64,000 nt of DNA from Marasmius tenuissimus (Eukaryota; Basidiomycota; Agaricomycetes; Agaricales; Marasmiaceae). The position numbers and the translations under genes are program-made. Below the pieces are notes generated by a model. It did no database searches and was not told the origin of the DNA. It was given only the letters and a program-made list of their open reading frames with translations. How positions within the stretch are numbered: position 1 is the first letter of the stretch; every line of letters begins with the position of its first letter. The stretch covers positions 248,001-312,000 of the forward strand of contig JAQOTA010000062.1 in the NCBI GenBank assembly GCA_029532415.1, written 5' to 3'. This document shows, in pieces, positions 53,380-64,000 of this stretch.

Positions 53380-56030
53380 GGTCCATGATGATGGTAGTCA
53401 CTGGCCAACCGGTCAACGTTCTGCAGAGTCCAGACCATGCCACCGTGGGATACCGGCTTGTTATGCACCCACATTGTCCCACAGACGTCCATATGACATA
53501 CCAACAATTCTTGTCCAAATCCCTCATGGCACTTGATATGAAGCCTTCAAGGATCTCCTGTTACGAGCCTGTCCTATAATCGAAAAGTCTGTAGATCAAT
53601 GCCACCCTCGCCAGCGAGTACAAGCCGACCACCGTATTCTCCGGTTGTTCGTACTATGGACAGATCGGCACCGTGGAAACTCGTACACCGAATTGTCTAG
53701 AAATCAACCCAACACTGACGACCTACCATCACCTTATATCTGTAAACCCCAGCCAGTACCTACCGATGAATCTTGGGATGTAACTCGGTGGCCTCACCGG
53801 AAAAAAGATAGTTCTCACAGTTTTCGGATAGTAGGTCGGCTTTGAGGCCACAGAAAGTCGTTAAATAATAAATAATAAGTAGATCATGATCATGAATTAT
53901 CACATCTGCGCGAGAACAGTTGCTTCTGCCGTCCTTTGTATCGCCTTCCTCCTCCTGTCAACATCCCGAAGACCCTGTACATGATCCGGTTTCCACCCCT
54001 CTGGGAGTCGCTCCTCCCCCAACCAAGTCAGCAGATACGGCAAAGGAATTCCCTTCTTCACCTTCCCATCCTCGAGATCCTCACTTCTCTCCCACACGCC
54101 TAAAATAATCGCCATCTCTCCTCTGGCAATCTCGCGGTTGAAATCAGTCATACTTCCTTGAGACTCCCGTTCCCGCCTCGCCCGCATGCGGCCCACGTCC
54201 GCTTCCGAAACAAGCGTACCCATATACGCCTTGGTCGTGAACTGCTTCCAGGCATACGTGGAAATATCGTATTCCTCATCGGCGGCATCCCCGTATCCCT
54301 TGACGGGAGGAAGCACGTCACCGACGAGTTTCTTCACCCAGTCCTGTCGGATCTTTATGGAGGGATATATCCATCCAGGCGGACAGTCTTCGTGAACCAA
54401 ACTCGCGTTGTGCTCGACACGTCCATGCCGTCCGACGAGTTTCAAGTCGATAACACCAGGCTGACTCCTCGATCCGTCGGGGTTGCGAGCAGCGAACATG
54501 TATGGAACAGTGAACGGTAGGCAGATAGGCAATCTTCCAATTAGGAGGAATCCACCGAGCGTGAGCACGATGGCGAGAGGTGTGGAGAGACCGTAGCACT
54601 CCTTGAGAGCACGATAGATAGTGAGAAACGTGAGATTGCGACCATCACGCGGGCTATCAACGGCACGAAATTGATCAGTTCCCTGTCAACAATAAGGTGA
54701 ACATAAAGTAAATCACGCACATATATCCGTGATTGGCCATTGTGTTCAATGCTGGACAGACAGAACGAATATCGCCTTCTGTGGGAGGTATATATTCATG
54801 ACGATTTGGTGGCGATTGTTTAGACGCCGAGCCTATACTCGAGAATCTACGGGCAAACGAAATTGGGCACCACATTTGAGAAGAGTAAGTTGTTGGTGGG
54901 TGACTGCATCCATTTGGGAGTGGATTTTGAGCAGGTGGTTCGGGAATAGTCGAGTAGAAAGTACCGTAGGCATACCTTGAGGTGGTTGACATTAAAGCTT
55001 AGGCGATGGAAAGGCAGAAAGAAACGAAGTTTGCATAGCTCGCCCGGGAAGGCCTGGTGTTGATAAATGAGAGCGCTACTAGTGATCAAAAAAATAGACG
55101 GGATAGCGTTCGCCGAGCGTACTTGTATGATGATGTCGGAGATACTAACAGTGGGGTTGTAACGTCAGAAGCCGCCAGCGATATTTTGATGAGTATCATC
55201 TACATCGCCCTTGGCTCCGAGCTCGAGACACCACTTCAAAGTCACCAGTGTCAGTGTTCAGTGACGCTTAAAGTTGGAAGGACCGTCATTCAAACTCGAA
55301 TGCAGAGACTTCGCGGCGAGCTGCCAAGGCGTCCACTGTGATAACGGCTCCACATCCCATTGATTTCACCTGTTTCCCGCGAAGCCTAGGTCCAACCTCC
55401 CGATTTCAACACAGCATACGCAATTTCTCCCGGAACGAAACCATTCAGAATAGCGACCTGTGCATGGGTTATGACGTATGATGCACAATGCAGCGGTCAG
55501 GACTCAGATCGGCGACGTAACAACCGAGTTTTCAATGGGACCATCCTTTGTTTAAAAAGCGCAAGGTCAATTCGAAGGGAGATGAACACAGCCAGGCACA
55601 GTGAAAGACCAAGATCCAGCCGCCAGAAGTCGGGTCCGAATTCATCTTGATGACTCTCCCCTTTGAAATGCAAAACTAGCCAAGCAGTAGGAACGCCAGT
55701 AAGCCCAATATATGTTTGAATCTACAACCGACGAAAACAAAAAGCGCCATGTATTCAACTGGTGGTGATCATCGAGCTCCAAGAGGGGTCGTGCCAGTGG
55801 TACTAGTCAAAGTCAGGAAGAAGCGCCCGATAAGCATCACTTGGCCGCTTTCCTTCCAAGCCAAACAGCGAGCAAACAACGCGTTTGGCGGCGTCTCCCC
55901 TCTTTGACCCGTACCAACGATCATCGTCTTCATCTCTTCTATCTCATCCACCCTAACAACCTCTCTGGTCTTCGAGCTCAGATTTTCATCATACTGAAAA
56001 GGGCCTCGTCGTTTTTAATTGAATCAGTAA
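53380..56030 (-). repeat. Tandem duplicated block, copy 1 (peroxidase-like gene plus flanks)
   Basis: Matches 57840-60480 by eye in the same orientation: a 3' flank with CAACCGGTCAACGTTC and ACCCACATTG, the whole gene, and an upstream flank with TGAAAGACCAAGATCCAGCCG and CAAACAGCGA. The ends are approximate. The small gene at 56992 lies between the two blocks and is not duplicated. Confidence 0.75.
53900..54992 (-). CDS. Heme-thiolate peroxidase (chloroperoxidase/UPO)-like protein, copy 1
   Basis: Exons 54992-54717 and 54682-53900 give about 352 residues. The intron is only 34 nt (GTGATT...ACAG) and keeps frame. EGDIRSVCPALNTMANHGY resembles the PCPALNxLANHGY motif whose Cys binds heme iron in family 2 peroxidases; the first Pro of PCP is Val here. 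RHGRVEHNASLVHED matches the family's EHDASLSR segment with the catalytic-acid Glu region. No signal peptide is apparent, and a hydrophobic stretch lies mid-protein (LAIVLTLGGFLLIGRLPICL). Both differ from secreted unspecific peroxygenases, so location and activity are uncertain. The C-terminal part (YLLTWLGEERLPEGW) is conserved in copy 2. Confidence 0.75.
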
Positions 56031-56991
56031 TATGACCTCATATGATACTGAAAGGCTCCATATCGCTATTTCGACAAGACCTCGGACTCGATGGGCAATG
56101 CCATTCACCCATCTCGACTTAGCTTCTAGGTCGCTCTCTGGAGGATAAAAGAATTCACGTCAGTAGTCGGAGTTTTTTGTGCGCTTACCCACTCAAGGTA
56201 CAACTTGTTTTGTGTTCGTGTCCAGTCTCTCTCCTGAACTCCGGATCCAACAAAATGGATTTCTCCATCCTTCTCGTTGCCTTTTCGCTCGCGAGTATGG
56301 ACGTTTTGATTCTCAACTTTGGAGCTATGGTGCGCCTTTCGAACACCTTTGTTCTTCTCAGGCTCCTTCGTGTTTGGTTGATGTCCAACTCTGCTTTCAG
56401 TCCTCAGATCTCGGTCCCCAACCTCCGAACTTGACCTAGCCGAATGAGACGAATGAGGGTCATATGAACGTGCTCAAAATGAAGACATTATACTGATAAA
56501 CGCAAAGGCTGACGCCCCAATCCCCCGACGTTGACTCCGAGCAACCGGATGTGCATTTTGCCGATGAATATGTGCTCAGGGTGAAATGACAGTGACAGCA
56601 AATTTTGGAGAATAACTGCTGATTAGACTCAAGGCCTTCATTCAGCGCTACCTACTCGTTCCTTTCATTTGCGGTACGTTTTCCCTTCGTCCCCTTCTTT
56701 TTGATTGTTGTTCCTTGTCATCGACATCTTGCTTTATTTAGGTTCGGATTGAAGAAACACCTCTGCAGCGACCCTTCTATCTCAAGGGTCACATTGACTG
56801 ATGTGTTCCTCTGCCAGGCATCGCGGCGGCGGTGCCTTACACCTCACCACGCCGGGCTTGATGGGTTAAATTTGGCATTGTGCGGCGTACCTCGCAGAAC
56901 TGTAAGGAGGAGGGCTGGTATTTAAGGAAGCGCACTTAACTCGTTGACATCCAGGTTTCTACCCTATCATTCCTGTCCCTCCTAGATCATC
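54993..56991. other. Upstream flank of peroxidase-like copy 1 and spacer
   Basis: To about 56030 it is homologous to 59321-60480. Short frames at 55716-56035 and 56177-56439 have no recognised feature. A stretch around 56150-56440 has intron-like signals but no firm gene. Confidence 0.4.
56919..56927 (+). promoter_or_regulatory. TATA-like box of the small gene
   Basis: GTATTTAAG about 65-70 nt before the ATG at 56992. Confidence 0.4.
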
Positions 56992-57598
56992 ATGGCCGCC
57001 AACTCCTTGCTTATCCCTGCCCTACCTCTCGTGGACATGACGACTGTGGCGACAACTTTGAATAATCCCTTTCTGGCACCAGAAAGTGCTGTGAACGGGG
57101 TTTGGTTCTCGTGAGTGGTGTGTTATAGTTTGTTGAATAAATCTAGGTTGAATGGTACAACGCAGGATTTTGAACAATTACTTTCCTCAACCAAACTACA
57201 TTATCAAACCCGAGGTTCGCGTACTAAACGCAGGCGACGCAGACCTCGTAGTCCAATCTCAAGCTATCGCCGGGGGTGCTGTCGCTTGGGCATGGCGCGT
57301 CTGTTACGAGGGCAAGGCCCCAGGAGCAGACACTTGGCTCAACATTCGTACCCAGGTTTCCGGATACCCAAGGAGAGCACTGGCGAATGGAGCGTGGTGC
57401 TGATGTGTTGCAGGCATGGGCAGAGGTGTGAGCTTTTGGAGGTTTAGGAAGAACGATATGATCGACGTGAAGCCCGTGGATCTCTATGGCGGGGCGGTGA
57501 GAATCCAGAATTCAGCCGGCATGCCTCCAGTGTATGATATTGTGAATGACCAAGCTGCCATTGACACTATCATGAGATACATAGTTCTCAATCCTTGA
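56992..57598 (+). CDS. Small orphan protein, 161 residues, three exons
   Basis: Exons 56992-57110, 57166-57347 and 57414-57598 join in frame across introns of 55 and 66 nt. No signal peptide: the N-terminus (MAANSLLIPALPLVDMTTV) is mildly hydrophobic but lacks a basic start and a clear core. The body alternates hydrophobic and polar residues with many Val, Ala, Gly and Trp (ADLVVQSQAIAGGAVAWAWRV, WLNIRMGRGVSFWRF). That suggests a compact beta-sandwich, perhaps lectin-like or a small structural protein. It lies between the two peroxidase blocks with its own TATA-like box. No family recognised. Confidence 0.6.
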
Positions 57599-58246
57599 TA
57601 CCGTTCTCCGTATAGCCCTATCATACGTCGTTTATCTTCATTCTCTGGGGGGTATCTCTTCTACCATACTAGTACGTAACTATCTACGATGATTTCTGTA
57701 TTTCTAAAGGGTTTTTATGTCTTGAGAGAAGTTTGAACGACATTATGTTAATACTCAATGATCATCGCTCAATTGGCGAGTACATGTTTGCTACGAAGAT
57801 CTGGATCTCGTGATTTTCGAAACTTATCTGACATGGTAACATCATGTAGTAGTCAACCGGTCAACGTTCGACGTTCTGGTTCGCGCCACCGTGGAGTCAG
57901 GAGCATACACCCACATTGACCCACAAACGTCCATGTGGCATACAGGGAGTGCTTGTCTAAAACGCCCATTGGACGAATTTTCATGAAGGTGAGTACTGAC
58001 CTCGGCTCTTCTGCAGCTACTAAGCAGCTCTCGATAAGCCAGAACGCTTGCACCAAGTCTATGTCAGTTGGAACTTGGAAGGAGTTCAGTGAGTTGAGGC
58101 CTGATTAGGCGCGTCTTCTTGTCACGATATCATCTTTGATCTCTTAAATTCTCCGTCACTCTTGTAAGTGTGGGCCGATGTCACCGTCGTCATCGAGCAC
58201 GAGCCAACCATCGTATTGTTCGTCGCTGCCGGCAACCAATAAATCA
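57599..58246. other. Spacer and 3' flank of peroxidase-like copy 2
   Basis: 3' end of the small gene. From about 57840 it is the homologue of 53380-53580. No gene. Confidence 0.45.
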
Positions 58247-60480
58247 TTACATTTGCGCGAGAACGATCGCTTCTGCTGTTCTTTGTATCGCCTTCTTCCT
58301 CCTGTTAACATCCCATAGACCCTGCACATGATCCGGTTTCCATCCCTCTGGGAGTCGCTCCTCCCCCAGCCAAGTCAGCAGATACGGCAAAGGAATGCCC
58401 TTCTTCACCCTCCCATCCTCGAGAACCTCACTTCTCTCCCACACGCCTAAAATAATCGCCATCTCTCCTCTAGCAATCTCGCGGTTGAAAGCGGTCATAC
58501 TTCCTTGAGATTCCCGTTCCCGCCTCGCCCTCATGCGACCCACATCAGCCTCTGAAACAAGCGTACTCAGATACGCTCTGGTCGTGAACTGCCTCCAGTC
58601 ATCCTCAGAAACTTCGTCCTCATCATGGGCGGCCTCCTCGTACCCCTGGACTGGAGGAAGCACGTCGCCGACGAGTTTCTTCACCCAGTCTTGTCGGATC
58701 ATTATAGAAGGATATATCCATCCAAGCGGACAATCCTCGTGAACCAAACTCGCGTTGTGCTCGACACGTCCATGCCGTCCGACGAGTTCCAAGTCGATTA
58801 TGCCGGGCTGGCTCGTCGTTCCGTTGGGGTTGCAAGAAGCGAACATATACGGAACGGTGAACGGTAGGCAGACGGGCAATCTGCCAATCAGGAGGAATCC
58901 ACCGAGCGTGAGCACAATGGCGAGAAGTGTAGAGAGACCGTAGCACTCCTTGAGAGCGCGATAGATGGTGAGAAACGTGAGATTGCGACCATCACGCGGG
59001 CTATCAACGGCACGAAATCGATCAGGTTCCTGTCAAAAGAAGGTGAACATAAAGTAAATCACGCACATATATCCGTGATTGGCCATTGTGTTCAATGCTG
59101 GACAGACAGAACGAATATCACCTTCTGTGGGAGGTATATATTCATGACTAATTGGAGGCGACTGGTTGGACGCCGAGCCTATACTCGAAAACCTGCGGGG
59201 AAACGACATTGGGCACGTTCCAGAAGAGTAAGTTGTTGGTAGGTGACCATATCTGTATGGCAGTCGCTGTTGAGGAGGTGATTCAATACTGGTTGAGTAG
59301 AATGTGCCGTAGATATACATGGAGGTCGACGTGAGGGCTGAGGTGATGGAAAGGAAGAAAAATCGAAACTTGCACAGCTTGCCCGGGAAAGGCCTGGTAG
59401 TTATATATGAGAGCGCTATTGGTGATTAAACAAAACGACGGGAACAGCGTTTGCCGAGCGTACTCGTATGATGGTGATGGTAATATGTACCAGAAACGTC
59501 GAAACGCCAGAAACCACCAGGAATGTCTTGACGAGAATCATCTGCATCGCCCTTGACTCTGAGATATAGATATCACTCGAAGATCATCAGTCTCAGTGTT
59601 AAGTGACGCCTGAGGCCTGAAGCACCGTTAAAACTCGAATCTGTTGTCTTGTTTCCTGTGAAGCCTAGTTCCAACTTCCCGAACCCAACACAGCACACGC
59701 AAGTTCTCCCGAAGCGAAGTCCACCAGAGGAGCAACCTGTGAGAGGGTTATGTATATGCTGCATGATGTACAATCTTCTCCAGAACGTGGCTTCACACTG
59801 AGGGTTAATAGGGCCCGTACGGGTACAGCGGTGATACCGGCGACATAATAACCGATGTATCAATGGCCCCTCCTCGCATGCCCGAGGTGTTCCTGTCCTT
59901 GTTTAGAAAGCGCAAAGTTGGCTCGAAGGAAAATGGAGAAGGGAAATGGACATAGCCATGCACAGTGAAAGACCAAGATCCAGCCGTAAGATGTTAGATT
60001 TGTCTTGATGATCCCCTCGAAATGCGAAGTTTCCAAGGAATAGGGACACTAGAGAATTCAGCCTATGTTCGGAGTCATGTATAACAAGATAAAGAACAAA
60101 AAGCACCGTGTATTCAACTAGCGGTGATCGTCGGGAGGTCGTGGTACTACATCACCAGTTGGGCGTTGATCTCAGTTGAGCGTGAGTTAAGCCGGGCACG
60201 AGCGGGGTCAACCCCTCAGCCCGACCTCGGCTCGACGTGAACGGGGAATTCTTCTAGAACCGGTTGATGTCAATGAGTGCTGACAGGCCTCAAAAACGAT
60301 GAGGTGTCGCGCATGATGTGGTCGGGAAGAGGTGCTATATAAGCGCCCATTTCCAATTCACCCACTTCGTTCAAGCCAAACAGCGAACAAACAACGTGAT
60401 CGGCGTTGTCTGAAGTTGTCTCTCCTGCGTCTCCCTCTTTTTGACTCGTACCAACGACCATCATCTTAATCGCTTCTATC
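57840..60480 (-). repeat. Tandem duplicated block, copy 2 (peroxidase-like gene plus flanks)
   Basis: Partner of 53380-56030. The coding parts differ at scattered sites and the flanks by several indels. Confidence 0.75.
58247..59320 (-). CDS. Heme-thiolate peroxidase (chloroperoxidase/UPO)-like protein, copy 2
   Basis: Exons 59320-59063 and 59029-58247 give about 346 residues, the second exon the same length (783 nt) as in copy 1. The 33-nt intron is in the same position. The heme-Cys motif EGDIRSVCPALNTMANHGY and the VEHNASLVHED segment are identical to copy 1. The N-terminus differs: the upstream ATG of copy 1 is ACG here, so the start moves six codons downstream (MYIYGTFYST). An acidic patch changes in the middle (EEAAHDEDEVSEDDW against DAADEEYDISTYAW). 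Both frames are intact, so both genes look usable. Confidence 0.75.
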
Positions 60481-61342
60481 TCTCCGATGGTGTCATATTG
60501 AAATGGGCTTTGTGACTCTCGACCTCAACATGTCCTTCAGATGTTGCTATTTCAACACGCCAATCCCGGATTTGGTGAGCAAGACTCCAATCATCTCAAT
60601 CCCGTGCCCAGGCTGCTCGTTGGGGGTTGAAATAATTCAAGTGAGTACTTACAGTTATTCCTGTATATAATGAGACTCGCAAAAAAAAGTTTCAAAAAAA
60701 AACCGCGAAAGACGAAGTCCCAAAAAGGAGAACCAACCTCGACCCCTGTCCCGATGTCGGAGGCGGCCTCCCGGATCTCGCGTCGCTGCTAGCACTACCG
60801 TGAGCCCCAAAGCCTCACGTACATTGTAGACCGTGTACATTCATTACAATGGCATATTGTTGGCACGATAGCCATATATTGAGCAAAACAAGGAGGAGAA
60901 GATCCAGATGAAGGGAGGAGGAGGAAGGACAGGGATGGAGCGGTATGTACTGGCGATGGCGTCACCGATCGGTGTGGAGGAGGAGGAGGAGTTTATTACA
61001 CGGCATGGTCCACGTGCTGAACGCCGGTTCCGAGATGCGCCCCGGTGACTATCTACGTACACCTTCGATCCCGGGATGCCTCGCTACCTTCCAGACGAGC
61101 TCACAGCACACGAAGTCTGCGGTAGATCTGGTCAGCAAGGAGTCACCGCTACGGTTCTTTACCGAATCTATACTACCAGCAAGCATTAATTTACCCTACA
61201 ACTACGAGACGCATTCAAGCACCCAAGACCGGACCCGCAACAACCCTCACCGCCTATATTCTCTGGGTGTGTATATCGCTGTTTCTTCGTATGTCTTCAT
61301 AATGTCGAATATATATTTTGCCGTCAACTGGTATCCAGGCCT
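59321..61342. other. 2 kb region between peroxidase-like copy 2 and RT element
   Basis: To about 60480 it is the duplicated upstream flank. 60657-60720 has two A-runs (8-9 nt) near a TATATAATG. The rest up to the RT stop at 61343 is probably element 3' sequence; no poly(T) marking a tail end was seen. Confidence 0.4.
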
Positions 61343-64000
61343 CTATGAGAGCATCTCGACCAGGTAGACCCTGTATTCTCCCGAGATAGTCGTGCTGTAA
61401 TACCTCTGTCCTTGTTTGTTCAGGCACTCATATGCCTGTAAGTATGCCACTCGCAAGTCAACCAGCGGTGGATGATTACACTTAAGGAGGGCATGCTCGG
61501 GAGTTTCTACGGCGTTGCGACAGAATCGACATTTTCTCTCGTCATGAGGAACCTGCACTCTGTGATTGTCGACCCAACGAAGGCGTTCAACAGCTAACGG
61601 GTGGTCTCCTGCCAGTACTTTTGTAAAGATCTTTCGGTGCCGTGCATTCTCGATAATCCCAAGGTACTGTCGCATGCACATAATTTTGTATTTGTACTGG
61701 CTTCCATCGGCACTCGGTTCCGATCTGTCTCGCAAGAGGTATGTCTTTCGGTATTTCTCACTGAGCTCGTTCTCAACCCATTGTGCGCAGCCCTTCCCCA
61801 CGCGGTCTATGAACTCACGTCTTTGTTCACGGTCAGTCATCTCGGCCACTGGGAGTATTGGATGGGCTTGCGGAGGTATATTGCGCTGGAGAACCTTCAT
61901 AAGGTCTGTGTACCAGCTCCCCTTTCCATTTTCATACAACCTTATGGACTCCATGATGGCTGCGTGTACATAGGTATCAGGAGTCATCTCGAGGGCGTAG
62001 TGTAAGTATCCCAAGGCTAGTTCCATCCGCCTATAAAGTATGGGTGCTAGCCCAGTCTCTGTGTAGAATACAGCTGTCACTGCATGCTTTGTTAGACCAA
62101 GCAGTCGCCTTACAAAGCTATGTTGTACTGATTTTAGTGGGGATGCTGCCACCTCACTTGTATCCGGTACTATTTCTGTGCCATAAATGAGATGGGGGTC
62201 GACACACCCCATGTACAGTATCTGGCCCTCATTTGGGGGTAGCGTGCCAATCATGGACTCTATGTGCAGAACAGCATGCCCGGCCTTCCTTGCTTTTCTT
62301 GCCTTCTCCCTGTAGAGCGGCTCTGCCACACTTGTCGCAAATGTTGTCACTGGTCCACTTCGGAATGTCATCCCTACATATGTGTATTCTGAAACAATCT
62401 CCACCACCTCCCCTGCAAATGTAAACACAGGTGTGATTCAGAGTGTGGGTCCATGGTATGCAATGAATGACTTCATTGCATTCACAACCATGAAGTTTGT
62501 GGTGCACCATGCATAAAACAGATTCATTTTCCGTTGCAGACCCTCTGGTGTGAATGACAGAAGCAAGAGATCATCAGCTTGTTCCAGGTGCGAGATATAG
62601 GTGCCAAAGAGCTCAACGTCATCCTCGGTCTCTGGGATATAGAAGTCGGCAAAGAAGATTATCCACAGGATGGGAGAGAGTGTGTCTCCAATAAGTATTC
62701 CCATATCAGAGATAAACTCTTCTGAGATATCCATTCCGTGTCTTACTTTGTACTTCATGTTGAGGTATATGTGCCGTAGGTAGTCGAAGACCTTTCCTCC
62801 CGCACCGAGTCTCCACAACTTAGTCCACAGTGTGGCTCTGTGCACCGAGGGGAATGCATTGGTGAGGTCGACGCCAGCCACCCACAACGTTCTCCCTTGC
62901 GACCTTGCTTTCTCAATAGCTGCTCTGAGGATAAACACATTGTTGCAGGTCCGCCGTCCCTTCTGAAATCCATTCTGTGATGGCGGGATAATGTTTTCTC
63001 TCATGGCCCACCCATACATCCGTAGTAGAAACAGTAGTGTTACAAACTTCAGCATACAACTTTGGAGTGCCACTGCCCGATAGCTATCAGGCTTTTCAGG
63101 TGGCTTGCCTTTCTTCAGGATACCGACCAGTACCGTTGTAATCCAGACTATAGGGTTGTCATTCTCCCGAAGGCACTTATTCACCAGCATACAAATCAGT
63201 TCACTATTCATTTTCCGTATATCCGCATAGTGGACCTCATCGTCTCCGCTGGCTGTCTTCCCAGGGTGAAGTCGCTGCAGTTCCTCTTTAGCGAGCTCAA
63301 CCTCATCAACATTGAAGTCGCTCTCAAAGATTTGGTCACTTGTCTTGTCTGTAGACACCTCCGGTATACTGTTGCTGACTGCTTCATTGAGTTTGTATTG
63401 CGGAATATCAAAGCTTGGGTGTATCTCCCTGGTATTCATACGCAGTTTGAATACTTCCATCAGACCATTCGCTGTAACCAAGCCTGTTTCCTCTGCAGCT
63501 TTTCCAGCAAATTTACGAAATGTATCCCAAAATTTCTTTGGGCTAACTGATGACTCCCTGAACTCCGTTAGGTTTTGGTCCTGCTGACGGAGAACTCTGC
63601 TTCTGTTGCGATGTGATGCAAGGTCCTCTGAGCCTCCTCCTTGGGGGACAGTTCTGTGTGCTACCTGATCTGGTACAACATAATCTGTTGTCACTCTGCA
63701 ACGACCCTCAGGCACCACTTCACCTGACAGGTGTATTCTTGCCACATTGGGAACATGTATTGTCAGCTCATCTTCTAGTCCACCTTGTGCTAGCTGCTCT
63801 GCCTCATTACCATTTCGGCCCTGTGGGACTTGCAGGGATAGGTGGAGAGATGCACTGCGTAGTCGGATGATTTGGACTATGGCCTTTAAGAGATCGCCAT
63901 TTGCACAGTTCCAGTGGTTCTTGTTATGAAACCCAATATATACTGTCAATGCTGAGATGGCATACTCCGAGCTTGAGATCACTAGCATTGGTTTTGATAG
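61343..64000 (-). mobile_element. Non-LTR-type retroelement ORF (RNase H-like, RT, C-terminal zinc finger), 5' part off window
   Basis: One minus-strand frame runs from the right edge to 61343, broken only by TGA at 62440-62438. From its N-terminal side: an RNase H-like tail (SEYAISALTVYI, CANGDLLKAIVQIIRLRSA, GNEAEQLAQGG) at about 63980-63770; a reverse transcriptase with WVAGVDLTNAFPS, GDTLSP and QADDLLLL at about 63330-62570; a thumb region with EYTYVGMTFRS; and a C-terminal finger CRFC-x-H-x-KC near 61500. The RT boxes match non-LTR retrotransposon enzymes. The Asp of the usual TDS box of RNase H is Ser here (SSSEYA). The TGA may be a lesion, or may lie in an intron ending at a TTTGCAG acceptor (about 62415). 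Endonuclease, if any, would be outside the window. Confidence 0.8.

Overview
The window looks like nuclear DNA of a filamentous basidiomycete, most likely an agaricomycete. Protein genes are split by many GT-AG introns of about 40-90 nt. The LTR retrotransposons are fungal Ty3 chromoviruses and a copia element. The host genes (F-box, MYND, OSCA/Csc1, basidiomycete-type 7TM protein, GST-like and heme-thiolate-peroxidase-like genes) fit mushroom-forming fungi. No rRNA, tRNA or CRISPR was seen. Exons were placed by hand from splice sites and frame continuity, without transcript support.

Layout. 1-6821: a Ty3 chromovirus on the minus strand (gag, pol with chromodomain, 5' LTR region; its 3' LTR lies beyond the left edge). 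Gag and pol are joined by what looks like a -1 frameshift signal. 6822-~11256: a second chromovirus on the plus strand, into which the first is inserted. Only its RNase H tail, integrase and chromodomain, then an unusual 738-residue intron-containing ORF after pol, a polypurine tract and a 3' LTR are in view. 11250-12275: an F-box gene abutting that LTR. 14459-17834: a 9-exon OSCA/Csc1-type channel gene. 18326-20427: a MYND-finger gene with a stop at an exon end. 20926-21727 and 37278-38079: two GST-like paralogues in a duplicated block.

25689-34862 is a complete copia element: two 519-bp LTRs that look identical, target duplication GAAGC, a copia-type half-tRNA-iMet primer site, and one intact 2360-codon gag-pol ORF with a very large spacer between gag and protease. 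Around it, at 23.6, 41.4, 42.8, 44.4 and 49.3 kb, lie five genes (and a possible relic at 36.1 kb) of a membrane-anchored, cysteine-rich family that I do not recognise. The outer domain seems to be built from a repeated module of about 70 residues, two in most copies and three in the last. Among them sit a basic conserved-looking protein (38.6-39.6 kb) and an MFS drug-type transporter (46.0-48.4 kb).

The right third has a 7TM protein gene (51.1-52.4 kb), a tandem duplication carrying two heme-thiolate-peroxidase-like genes (53.9-55.0 and 58.2-59.3 kb), a small orphan gene (57.0-57.6 kb), and the 3' part of a non-LTR-type reverse transcriptase ORF (61.3-64.0 kb) whose RNase H-like segment lies before the reverse transcriptase.

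The host genes do not form a pathway. The locus reads as a plastic, transposon-rich region in which an ectodomain gene family, GSTs and peroxidases have multiplied by local duplication. The best candidate for something undescribed is the repeated-module ectodomain family; next are the post-pol ORF and the compact frameshift signal.
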